From contig CAJBHE010000020.1 of assembly GCA_903952885.1 (NCBI GenBank), forward strand, positions 1 through 16,045: a stretch of DNA of 16,045 nucleotides, written 5' to 3'. Below the pieces are notes generated by a model. It saw nothing but the letters and a program-made list of their open reading frames with translations. It was not told where the DNA came from and did no database searches. Made by a program: the position numbers and the translations under genes. The stretch's first letter is position 1; each line of letters begins with the position of its first letter. This document shows, in pieces, positions 7,793 to 13,886 of the stretch. Source of the DNA: an uncultured Burkholderiales bacterium (GTDB lineage: Bacteria; Pseudomonadota; Gammaproteobacteria; Burkholderiales; Burkholderiaceae_C).

Positions 7793-7827
7793 AAAAAAAT
7801 GGCCGCTTTTTGAGCGGCCATTTTTTA
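7793..7827. terminator. Bidirectional rho-independent terminator
   Basis: Perfect 7-bp stem GGCCGCT (7801-7807) / AGCGGCC (7813-7819) with a 5-nt loop TTTTG, flanked by an A-run (7793-7799) and a T-run (7821-7826). It works in either orientation. It sits between the convergent 343-residue channel gene and the end of the minus-strand channel operon and should terminate both. Confidence 0.93.
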
Positions 7828-7839
7828 TGCAGGATCACC

Positions 7840-8412
7840 TTAGATGAATAACAAAAATCCGTTGATGGTTGAAAAAATGCCTATCAACCCAAGTGCGCAA
7901 GGAACCCAAAACAACACCTGTGCGCCGGTCAGAATAGCGACTGATGTCAGCACAATTGCAATTTGCAAGAGGGCTTCTGCGTAGTCAAACCAAGGGTCTT
8001 GGCGAAGAGCTATGTCACGCTCATGCTCGTGTTCTTTGGCTTTCTCCATCAGCTCTTTTTTGCCGTCGCCAGTTTCTGGCTCTGACTCATAGCGTGCAAT
8101 ATTTTTTTCGTAGCCTTCTAGCTTTTTCTCAGCCATAGTTTTGGCTGCAGGAGATAGTTTTTCGTTGGCCAATTCGATGCGAAGTTCATCAGCAGCAATT
8201 TTGTAGTCGGTCTGGCGTATGTTTTTAGCTTGGTAGAACGCATAGGCGTTAGAGGCCAAGATGTTGTTACTCATGCTTTCTTTAGAGGCATTGTTACCGC
8301 CTAAGCTGGCAATGGCCAAGCACATGGCCAGCAATGACACCAGCATGGCGCATCGGGTTCTGAACGGGTCGTTTCCGTGATGGGGCAATTCTGTTTCTGG
8401 GGCTTCGCTCAT
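7840..8412 (-). CDS. DUF4337 family membrane protein
   Basis: 190 residues from ATG 8412, chosen because AAAGGA (8419-8424) sits 6 bases upstream; a longer reading to 8514 would run through most of the upstream gene. TM1 is at about 20-38, followed by NNASKESMSNNILASNAYAF with the downstream YQAKNIR that typifies DUF4337. A charged, probably coiled-coil stretch (about 60-138) is followed by two C-terminal TM helices (about 145-165 and 168-189). The family has no established function. It is the last gene of the channel operon, just before the terminator, and starts 13 bp after the 69-residue protein. This context makes an auxiliary role in the same membrane process likely, but the sequence gives no mechanism. 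Confidence 0.85.
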   Translation of the reverse strand: MSEAPETELPHHGNDPFRTRCAMLVSLLAMCLAIASLGGNNASKESMSNNILASNAYAFYQAKNIRQTDYKIAADELRIELANEKLSPAAKTMAEKKLEGYEKNIARYESEPETGDGKKELMEKAKEHEHERDIALRQDPWFDYAEALLQIAIVLTSVAILTGAQVLFWVPCALGLIGIFSTINGFLLFI

Positions 8413-8425
8413 GGTTTTTCCTTTC

Positions 8426-8635
8426 TTACTCTGAATGGTCTTCGCTAGATTTATCTTTGCGCTTTGCAAAAATTTTAAAAATTGCAAACACAGCCAACAC
8501 CAGTGCGGCCACACAAATGACTAACTCGGTGTGAGTGAGTTGGTGCACAAATTGGTCAACGTAGTCGAAGGTAGAGAGCGGTGTGTAAACATCCGGATTC
8601 TCTTGCTTGTATTTTTCGTAAGCGCGGTGGTCCAT
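8426..8635 (-). CDS. Small single-TM membrane protein of unknown function
   Basis: 69 residues. A soluble N-terminal part of about 35 residues (MDHRAYEKYKQENPDVYTPL...) is followed by one TM helix at about 37-56 (ELVICVAALVLAVFAIFKIF) and a Lys/Arg-rich then acidic tail, so the C-terminus is probably cytosolic. AGAGGG lies 5 bases before the ATG. It starts 18 bp after the stop of the GWGN-filter channel and precedes the DUF4337 gene, so it is within the operon. I do not recognise a family. The size and position would suit a small auxiliary subunit of a channel, but this is inference. Confidence 0.75.
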   Translation of the reverse strand: MDHRAYEKYKQENPDVYTPLSTFDYVDQFVHQLTHTELVICVAALVLAVFAIFKIFAKRKDKSSEDHSE

Positions 8636-8653
8636 GATTGCCCTCTTTTTTAT

Positions 8654-9610
8654 TTACGTCGATTGCTTGTTAGCCTCAGCAATTTGCTTTTCTTCTTCCA
8701 TCTGGTGTTTGATGGCTTCAACTTGCTCATCTGACATACCTAACTTCGCTTGCATCATTTTAAGTTGGGCTTGTTCATCTTCTGTGACTATTCCATCGGC
8801 CAGCACATTACGCACTTCCATCTCATACAAGGCTTGGCGACGCTCTACCTGCGCGGTGTAAGCCGTGGCGACCACACCTGTCAGAATCGCGGCCAAGGCG
8901 ATGGACAAAATTTGGGTGATGATTACCAGTATCGTACCCACGAAAGTAATTGGGTCCACGTTGCCCCAGCCCGAAATGATGGTGATGACAAACCAGTGCA
9001 TTGCCGCTGGGATCGAGGGGAATACTTCGGGTTGCTCGTGGCCTTCGATGATGTAGATCAGTGAAGAAAATAGCAAACAACTGATGAATAATAAAAATAC
9101 GGCAGATGAGAAAGAGTCTTTCTCGGCCTTCACAGCGGCCACCATGTCTTCAAACGCACTGTTGTAGCGCGAAAGTTTAAAAATTCGCATCAAACGGAAC
9201 ATGCGTAGCACACGCAAATCAGCGCCTGGGAACAGCAGCTGCAAATAGAACGGCACAGTGCTGACAAAGTCAATGATGCCGTAGAAGCTGAAGACATACT
9301 CTTTGCGGCCTTGCCAGGCAGTTCCGCCACTGTGGATGTATTTTTCGCTGTAAGACCAGACTCTCATGACGTACTCAACTGAGAATACGGCCACGCTGAA
9401 CATGTCAAATAAGTGGAATTCGTGCACAAAGGCGTCGTGAATTTCTGGCACGGATTCCAAGATGATGCCAATTACGTTGGCCACCACTAAGAGAGCGATA
9501 AAAATTTCGACAAAGTGGCTGTACTTGTCAGGTACCTCACCTTCCATGATTTCGAAGGTGCGGCGCTTCGTACGCTGGTACGTGGAGAGGGGAGCGACTA
9601 CGGTGTTCAT
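8654..9610 (-). CDS. Voltage-sensor ion channel with shortened, non-canonical SGWGN filter
   Basis: 318 residues, one 6-TM unit. S1 about 33-51, S2 65-86 (E79), S3 103-123 (D114), S4 131-149 with R133, R136, R139, R142, K145, R148, S5 about 166-188. The pore reads HWFVITIISGWGNVDP, filter at 210-217. Between the conserved pore-helix Thr (T210) and the first filter Gly there is one residue fewer than in the canonical channels of the same locus; Tyr is replaced by Trp and the closing Asp by Asn. S6 is at about 224-252. The tail holds ADGIVTEDEQAQL and LGMSDEQVEAI, shared with its paralogue, then a Glu/Lys-rich end. Its start lies 11 bp after the stop of that paralogue (SGYGN filter), with which it forms a tandem pair. 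Ion selectivity cannot be predicted; it could be non-selective or a non-conducting regulatory subunit. Confidence 0.9.
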   Translation of the reverse strand: MNTVVAPLSTYQRTKRRTFEIMEGEVPDKYSHFVEIFIALLVVANVIGIILESVPEIHDAFVHEFHLFDMFSVAVFSVEYVMRVWSYSEKYIHSGGTAWQGRKEYVFSFYGIIDFVSTVPFYLQLLFPGADLRVLRMFRLMRIFKLSRYNSAFEDMVAAVKAEKDSFSSAVFLLFISCLLFSSLIYIIEGHEQPEVFPSIPAAMHWFVITIISGWGNVDPITFVGTILVIITQILSIALAAILTGVVATAYTAQVERRQALYEMEVRNVLADGIVTEDEQAQLKMMQAKLGMSDEQVEAIKHQMEEEKQIAEANKQST

Positions 9611-9621
9611 GGTGATGATCG

Positions 9622-10530
9622 TTATTTGCCGGACGATTTGTTTTGGGCGCGAAGCATCATGGCTTCGACTTGCTCATCTGAAAGTCGGTAATGAGCTTGC
9701 AAGTTTTTCAGGGTTTCTTGTTCTTCTGCGGACATGTTGCCATCTTTGAAGACTTCACGAAGCTGTGCTTCAAATGCAGCCTTTTTACGCGCCACTTGGT
9801 TAGAGAAGGCCGAGGCGACGATACCGGTCATGATCGCAGCCATACACACGCCTAAGAATCCTGTGATCAGTGCGATGGCTTCGCCTGCTTTTGTTAAAGG
9901 TTCTACGTTGCCATAGCCAGAGGTGATGGTCACTATGGCCCAATAGATGGAATGCGGAATCGTGCCAAAGAAATCAGGTTGTTCATGCCCTTCAGCAAAA
10001 TGCATCAGCGAAGCAGACACGATGGTTGCGATGGTTAACAAGAACACCGCAGAGCCAAAGGCCTGGCGTTCAGAGTGAATGGCATGAAACAAGTCTTGAA
10101 GCGCTGTGTTGTATTTGGAGAGCTTCAAAATTCGCAGCAATCGCAGGACTCGCAAAATGCGTAAATCCAAGCCTGGTAAGAACATATGCATGTAATAAGG
10201 CATGGTGGCAAAGAAGTCTACCAATCCAAAGGCGCTGAACATGTACTCAAAGCGCCCCTTCCAGCTGCCACCATTTTCCTTGCTGTATTTAGCTCCTAAC
10301 GACCAAACGCGTGAAATGTATTCACCTGTGAAGAACATCACGCTCCAAAACTCCAACTCGTGGAAAAAATCTTTGAATTCGGCGTGGATTTCGGGAACGG
10401 AGTCAAGAATCACTGCAGAACAGTTGACCAGCACAACCAGGGTGATGGCCAATTCGACGTAACGGCTGGCAGCATGCTTGGGCGACCCATCCAAAATTTC
10501 CATCACTGTTTGCTTGAAACCTGTTGTCAT
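9622..10530 (-). CDS. Voltage-sensor ion channel with shortened, non-canonical SGYGN filter
   Basis: 302 residues, one 6-TM unit. S1 about 23-43, S2 57-77 (E70), S3 94-115 (D105), S4 122-140 with R124, R127, R130, R133, K136, K139, S5 about 158-179. The pore reads YWAIVTITSGYGNVEP, filter 201-208: compared with YWAIITLASVGYGD in the double-sensor channels, one residue is missing between the pore-helix Thr and GYG, and Asp is Asn. S6 is at about 216-244. The tail holds KDGNMSAEEQETL and LSDEQVEAM. It is similar to the adjacent 318-residue channel along the whole length (ESVPEIH/DSVPEIH, EGHEQP, DLR.LR..RL.RI.KLS), indicating tandem duplication. It lies 96 bp after the 547-residue channel, with a hairpin between. 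Heteromeric assembly with the neighbour is a reasonable guess. Confidence 0.9.
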   Translation of the reverse strand: MTTGFKQTVMEILDGSPKHAASRYVELAITLVVLVNCSAVILDSVPEIHAEFKDFFHELEFWSVMFFTGEYISRVWSLGAKYSKENGGSWKGRFEYMFSAFGLVDFFATMPYYMHMFLPGLDLRILRVLRLLRILKLSKYNTALQDLFHAIHSERQAFGSAVFLLTIATIVSASLMHFAEGHEQPDFFGTIPHSIYWAIVTITSGYGNVEPLTKAGEAIALITGFLGVCMAAIMTGIVASAFSNQVARKKAAFEAQLREVFKDGNMSAEEQETLKNLQAHYRLSDEQVEAMMLRAQNKSSGK

Positions 10531-10574
10531 GGCGAATGTCTAACGAAATTAAATGTACGAGGGCCTGAATAGAT

Positions 10575-10605
10575 AAACGGCCACACAACCCGTGTGTGAC
10601 CGTTT
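10575..10605. repeat. Intercistronic hairpin within the channel operon
   Basis: AAACGG (10575-10580) pairs with CCGTTT (10600-10605); after one C-A mismatch, CACACA-type bases 10582-10587 pair with 10593-10598, leaving a loop of about five bases. There is no proper T-run after the stem on the minus strand, so it looks more like an mRNA-stability, processing or partial-termination element than a full terminator. It lies between the double-sensor channel and the SGYGN channel. Confidence 0.6.
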
Positions 10606-10626
10606 GCAGTGGTTGCTAAGACTGGC

Positions 10627-12270
10627 TTATGCCTTGCCTTGAATTTTCTGCCACATGGCAAATTCAGTGGCTGTCAAACGTTCGCCAGTTTGTGCGATTT
10701 GGTCAAATTGTTTGGCATCCACTTGCACGCCGAGTTGTCTGATTTGACCTAGCAAAACTTTGTAGTGCTCAACTGCCAAAGCTGGATTTTCAGCGATTTT
10801 GTGGATAGGCAATGGGTTGCGCTCTTCGAGCTCGTGCTCTTTGATCACCACTTCAATCAATGCATTCACCTCGGCCACGGTCAAGTGCAGGCGTTTAGCT
10901 TCAGAGCGAATGATGGCGGCTTCGGCTTCGCTGATGTGGCCGTCTTTGAGGATGGCAAACAGGTTCGCCTTTAGCTGGTCACGTTCTTTGACCAATTCGT
11001 CGCTGAACGCTGAGGCCAGTAACGCGGCTGGGATAGCAAAGATACCAATCCCCATGAGTGCCAAAACGCTGGTCATAGCTCGGCCCATTGGGGTGACAGG
11101 TGAAATATCTCCATAGCCTACAGAGGCTAAGGTGATGACCGCCCAATAGATGGAGGTAGGGATATTCTCAAACTTTTCTGGTTGGGCGTCATATTCGAAC
11201 AAGTAGCCCAAGCTAGCAGTCAAGACCAACAGCAACATCATGATGAAGGTGGCCGCACCCATGACTGGCCACTCGCGCACCACCACTTTGACCAACACGG
11301 CGGTCGCATCGCTGCCGCGTGTGAGTTTGAGCAGTCGGGCCAAGCGGAAGACGCGCAAAAAGCGCAAATCGATCAAGTGATGCAAGAACACTTCTAAGAA
11401 GAACGGCAAGATAGCCAAGAAGTCGATGAAAGTTGATGGGTTTTTGGCCTGACGGAACCGCCCTAAAAATGCACCCTTGTAACCGGGTTCTTCCACGCAG
11501 GAGTAAATGCGCATGCAGTACTCCACCGTGAAAATGGCCACAGCTACGGCGTCCAAGATGACGAATTGAAGATGCAAGATGTAGTTGATACTCTTGACCG
11601 ACTCCAAGATAACGGCCATCACAGACAAGATGACCCACACCCCAATGAACACTTCAAAAATGTGTTGCATGGTGCCGCCAAAGTTGCTTGGGAATACCAA
11701 GGCGTGAACTTTTTGACGGAATGTGCGGCCTTGGTTGAGTTCTTTGAATTCAGCAATGGCTGGAATCAAGACACGGAACAGCTTCATGATTCGCAAAAGT
11801 CGCAGGAATCGCAACACGCGCAAATCAATTGGAATGAAGGCTTGCAAGTAAAACGGTGCAACAGCCAAGAAGTCGATGATGGCGAATGGGCTGGTCACAA
11901 AGCCCAAGCGCGCGTTCTTGCGGTTTTTAAACTCTTCGTCTTCGGGGGCAAGGTAAAAGCGAAACGCATACTCAATGGTAAATACGGCGACTGACAGTAT
12001 GTCGAAGCATTCAAACCAAATGCGGTGAGGTTCGTACACGGCGGGCACGTGTTCGAACATCAAGGTGAACAAGTTGACGATGATCAAATAGCTGATCCAC
12101 TTGTCTAAGTCTTTTTGGAAGTTGCCAGGGATGTTGGGGTCAAGCAACCAGGAGTACAACCACTTGCGCATGGGCAAGTTGTGGTCGATGTTGGCTTCTT
12201 GGTCCTGCCCAAGAATTGATTTGACGTCGAGGTCTTCTAGGAATTTGTCGTGTTTGGATTGTGTTTGCAT
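10627..12270 (-). CDS. Double voltage-sensor, single-pore potassium channel-like protein (VSD-VSD-pore), copy 2
   Basis: 547 residues. A soluble N-terminal stretch of ~55 residues precedes voltage sensor 1: S1 about 57-73, S2 87-106 (E100), S3 124-144 (D133), S4 149-168 with R151, R154, R157, R160, K163, R166. The linker (EFKELNQGRTFRQKVHA) matches the one in the 530-residue paralogue. Voltage sensor 2: S1 203-223, S2 235-256 (E250), S3 278-296 (D283), S4 301-319 with R303, R306, R309, R312, K315, R318. One pore: S5 about 335-358, filter SVGYGD (383-388), S6 394-422. The tail has KDGHISEAEAAI and LHLTVAEVNALIE. No pore follows the first sensor. The Shine-Dalgarno GAGGT (12276-12280) overlaps the stop of the upstream 195-residue gene, so translation is likely coupled. 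The filter is canonical, so potassium conduction is expected. Confidence 0.93.
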   Translation of the reverse strand: MQTQSKHDKFLEDLDVKSILGQDQEANIDHNLPMRKWLYSWLLDPNIPGNFQKDLDKWISYLIIVNLFTLMFEHVPAVYEPHRIWFECFDILSVAVFTIEYAFRFYLAPEDEEFKNRKNARLGFVTSPFAIIDFLAVAPFYLQAFIPIDLRVLRFLRLLRIMKLFRVLIPAIAEFKELNQGRTFRQKVHALVFPSNFGGTMQHIFEVFIGVWVILSVMAVILESVKSINYILHLQFVILDAVAVAIFTVEYCMRIYSCVEEPGYKGAFLGRFRQAKNPSTFIDFLAILPFFLEVFLHHLIDLRFLRVFRLARLLKLTRGSDATAVLVKVVVREWPVMGAATFIMMLLLVLTASLGYLFEYDAQPEKFENIPTSIYWAVITLASVGYGDISPVTPMGRAMTSVLALMGIGIFAIPAALLASAFSDELVKERDQLKANLFAILKDGHISEAEAAIIRSEAKRLHLTVAEVNALIEVVIKEHELEERNPLPIHKIAENPALAVEHYKVLLGQIRQLGVQVDAKQFDQIAQTGERLTATEFAMWQKIQGKA

Positions 12271-12278
12271 GTCAGACC

Positions 12279-12866
12279 TCAGAATTCAAACTCAGCAACT
12301 TTGATGGCGTAGCCACCTTTGTCGCACACGGAGAGACGTAGTTGCATCTTGTAGTCGATGGCATCGGTTTCCACCAGCTGTGAAGCAACAAATGGTGTCG
12401 CTGATCCAGGTGGCGTGGGCATCAAGTCTTCCAACAAAATCGCGCCCATCATGGTTCGGTCGGAAGGCACGCAGGCTGCCACAAAATGAGGCGCAACATT
12501 GAAAAATGGGTTGATCTGATCTTTGAGTTCTGTATTGGCCAAGATATGCGCTAAACACACGCCCCAAGTGCCAGGCGTGTCGGCTTTCGCATCGGCGGGC
12601 GGTTTGACACCACCCTTACAAGCTGTGAGTTGTGTGTTGGCTTCAAACCGCGTTGTACCAATTTCGGTCAGCCACGACACCCATGCTTCGCCATTGACTT
12701 TGGATGCTTCAACTTTGATCGCTTCTTTGTAGTTGACCACGCCAAGCCATGTCACGGCAGCAATAACTACAAGTAAAAATACGATGAAAAATTTATCTGC
12801 GCCGGTTGCGTCAAGGACTTGGTGCTCAGGGCTGTGATCTGTGGAAGATGACATGGGAATCGCCAT
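12279..12866 (-). CDS. Membrane-anchored extracytoplasmic protein, first gene of the channel operon, unknown function
   Basis: 195 residues. A hydrophilic N-terminus (~24 residues) is followed by one TM helix at about 25-45 (KFFIVFLLVVIAAVTWLGVV) and a ~150-residue domain, probably periplasmic. Four cysteines in that domain (C83, C104, C132, C181) could form two disulfides. Recognisable bits are WGVCLAHILANTELK, HFVAACVPSDRTMMGAILLE and a C-terminal YAIKVAEFEF. I know no family with these. ATG 12866 was taken; an in-frame ATG at 12854 is equally possible, since neither has a clear Shine-Dalgarno. The stop lies 8 bp before the 547-residue channel start. A consensus -35 element lies upstream. 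By position it could be an auxiliary or sensing subunit of the double-sensor channel, which is inference. Confidence 0.8.
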   Translation of the reverse strand: MAIPMSSSTDHSPEHQVLDATGADKFFIVFLLVVIAAVTWLGVVNYKEAIKVEASKVNGEAWVSWLTEIGTTRFEANTQLTACKGGVKPPADAKADTPGTWGVCLAHILANTELKDQINPFFNVAPHFVAACVPSDRTMMGAILLEDLMPTPPGSATPFVASQLVETDAIDYKMQLRLSVCDKGGYAIKVAEFEF

Positions 12867-12919
12867 TCAAGTGGAGGAAAACCGGCAGCGCTTTTGGGCT
12901 GATATGCCGAATGAAAGTC

Positions 12920-12947
12920 ATTTAATGATATTCGCAAAATATGTCAA
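12920..12947 (-). promoter_or_regulatory. Candidate sigma-70 promoter of the large channel operon
   Basis: On the minus strand a perfect TTGACA (12942-12947), a 16-bp spacer and TTAAAT (12920-12925; four of six consensus matches). Transcription would start near 12912, about 45 nt before the ATG at 12866. The sequence around it is AT-rich and free of genes. It would drive the six-gene unit ending at the terminator at 7793-7827. Confidence 0.5.
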
Positions 12948-13011
12948 TCCATTCAATTCAATGTCGAAAATGCCATAGATTCTGTTTTTTATTGAATATT
13001 AAAGACGTAAA

Positions 13012-13037
13012 AAAAGCCAGCAATGGAGCTGGCTTTT
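13012..13037 (-). terminator. Rho-independent terminator after the TerC-family gene
   Basis: 10-bp perfect stem AAAAGCCAGC (13012-13021) / GCTGGCTTTT (13028-13037) with a 6-nt loop. On the minus strand it is followed by a T-run, which suits termination of the TerC-family gene ending at 13055. It also insulates the channel operon downstream. Confidence 0.9.
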
Positions 13038-13054
13038 GTATCAAGGATGGTGAC

Positions 13055-13744
13055 CTAGTCTGCTTGTGTTACTTTGTGATGTTGGGCAGACTTCCATTTA
13101 CCCCAACCCAACACAATCACAGCACCCGCAGCTGCGCAGCTGATGTGAAACCAAGCGTTAGCTTGGCCAAATTCTTTGAGTACTACGTCGTTGGCCACAG
13201 TCTCTCCGCCCACCCAACCAATCAAACATGCACCCAATGTGATGATGATAGGGAAACGGTCCATGAGTTTGATCATCAGGGTGCTACCAAAAATAACCAA
13301 GGGAATGCTGATGGCTAAACCAATGATGAGCAAAACCTCATCACCTTTGGCAGCAGCAGCGACCGCAATCACATTGTCTAAACTCATCACCAGGTCAGCG
13401 ATCAAAATTGTGCGGATGGCAGAGAACAAGTTGCCGTGCTGTTCGCCCCCTTCTTCGTCTTCTTCTTCAGATTCGAGCAATTGAGCGCCAATCCACAATA
13501 AGAGCAAACCGCCTACGATTTGAAGATACTCTAAGGTCATCAGCTTGGCGGCCACCACGGTCAAGCCAATGCGCAACACAACAGCAGCACCTGAGCCAAA
13601 CATGATGGCTTTCTTTTGTTGTTCGGGAGGCAGGCTTCGCGCAGCTAATGCAATTACCACTGCGTTATCACCTGACAAAATGATGTTGATCCAAATGATC
13701 AGCAACAACCCCAGCCAGAAATCGGTGCTTTGTAGTAATTCCAT
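13055..13744 (-). CDS. TerC-family integral membrane protein (YjbE-like), probable metal-ion exporter
   Basis: 229 residues, mostly hydrophobic with about seven TM helices. It has the two symmetry-related acidic motifs of the family: ILSGDNAVVIALAARSLP (22-39; D26, N27) and ADLVMSLDNVIAVAAAAKG (116-134; D123, N124). These half-repeats lie in opposite membrane halves. A very acidic cytosolic loop (ESEEEDEEGGEQHG, 91-104) separates them and may bind divalent cations. Related TerC/Alx/MeeF-type proteins export Mn(II), sometimes during extracytoplasmic metalation of secreted enzymes; the older tellurite label is not a safe functional guide. Ribosome binding site AGGAG stands before ATG 13744. It is a single-gene unit with its own terminator. 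I looked for a yybP-ykoY manganese riboswitch in the leader and did not see one. Confidence 0.9.
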   Translation of the reverse strand: MELLQSTDFWLGLLLIIWINIILSGDNAVVIALAARSLPPEQQKKAIMFGSGAAVVLRIGLTVVAAKLMTLEYLQIVGGLLLLWIGAQLLESEEEDEEGGEQHGNLFSAIRTILIADLVMSLDNVIAVAAAAKGDEVLLIIGLAISIPLVIFGSTLMIKLMDRFPIIITLGACLIGWVGGETVANDVVLKEFGQANAWFHISCAAAGAVIVLGWGKWKSAQHHKVTQAD

Positions 13745-13780
13745 GTTGTTGACTCCTCAATCTTTGTTTATTGGTTTGTT

Positions 13781-13797
13781 TCAGCTGGTTCAGCTGA
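13781..13797. repeat. Perfect inverted repeat in the leader of the TerC-family gene
   Basis: TCAGCTG-GTT-CAGCTGA, 7-bp arms with a 3-bp centre, 37 bp upstream of the ATG. It could be a regulator site or a short leader hairpin; nothing decides between these. Confidence 0.5.
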
Positions 13798-13843
13798 TCA
13801 GAAATTGTAGCGGGGGGTGTTGGCAGATTGATTCGTACTAGTG

Positions 13844-13872
13844 CTTATGTGACATACAAGACAAAATACCAA
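13844..13872 (-). promoter_or_regulatory. Candidate promoter for the TerC-family gene
   Basis: On the minus strand TTGGTA (13867-13872), 17-bp spacer, CATAAG (13844-13849); each box matches the sigma-70 consensus at four of six positions. It lies in the 142-bp gap before the gene. Weak pattern evidence only. Confidence 0.3.
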
Positions 13873-13886
13873 GGTAAGGATATTGG

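Noticed and set aside
8413..8514. N-terminal extension of the DUF4337 protein to 8514
   Set aside because: It would overlap half of the 69-residue gene; ATG 8412 has a good Shine-Dalgarno and gives a normal family N-terminus.
8960..9930. Frameshift or sequencing error explaining the odd filters
   Set aside because: The change is a whole-codon shortening in an otherwise intact frame and is shared by two independent paralogues.
11566..11994. Plus-strand open frame opposite the 547-residue channel
   Set aside because: Antisense shadow of the first voltage-sensor region.
4027..12866. Phage-defence island or mobile element explaining the cluster
   Set aside because: No nuclease, helicase, integrase, transposase, toxin-antitoxin or repeat boundary was seen; all genes are channels or small membrane proteins.
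13745..13886. yybP-ykoY manganese riboswitch before the TerC-family gene
   Set aside because: Looked for because such riboswitches precede some TerC genes; the characteristic GGGGAG/GAAA-type conserved segments and stems are not visible.
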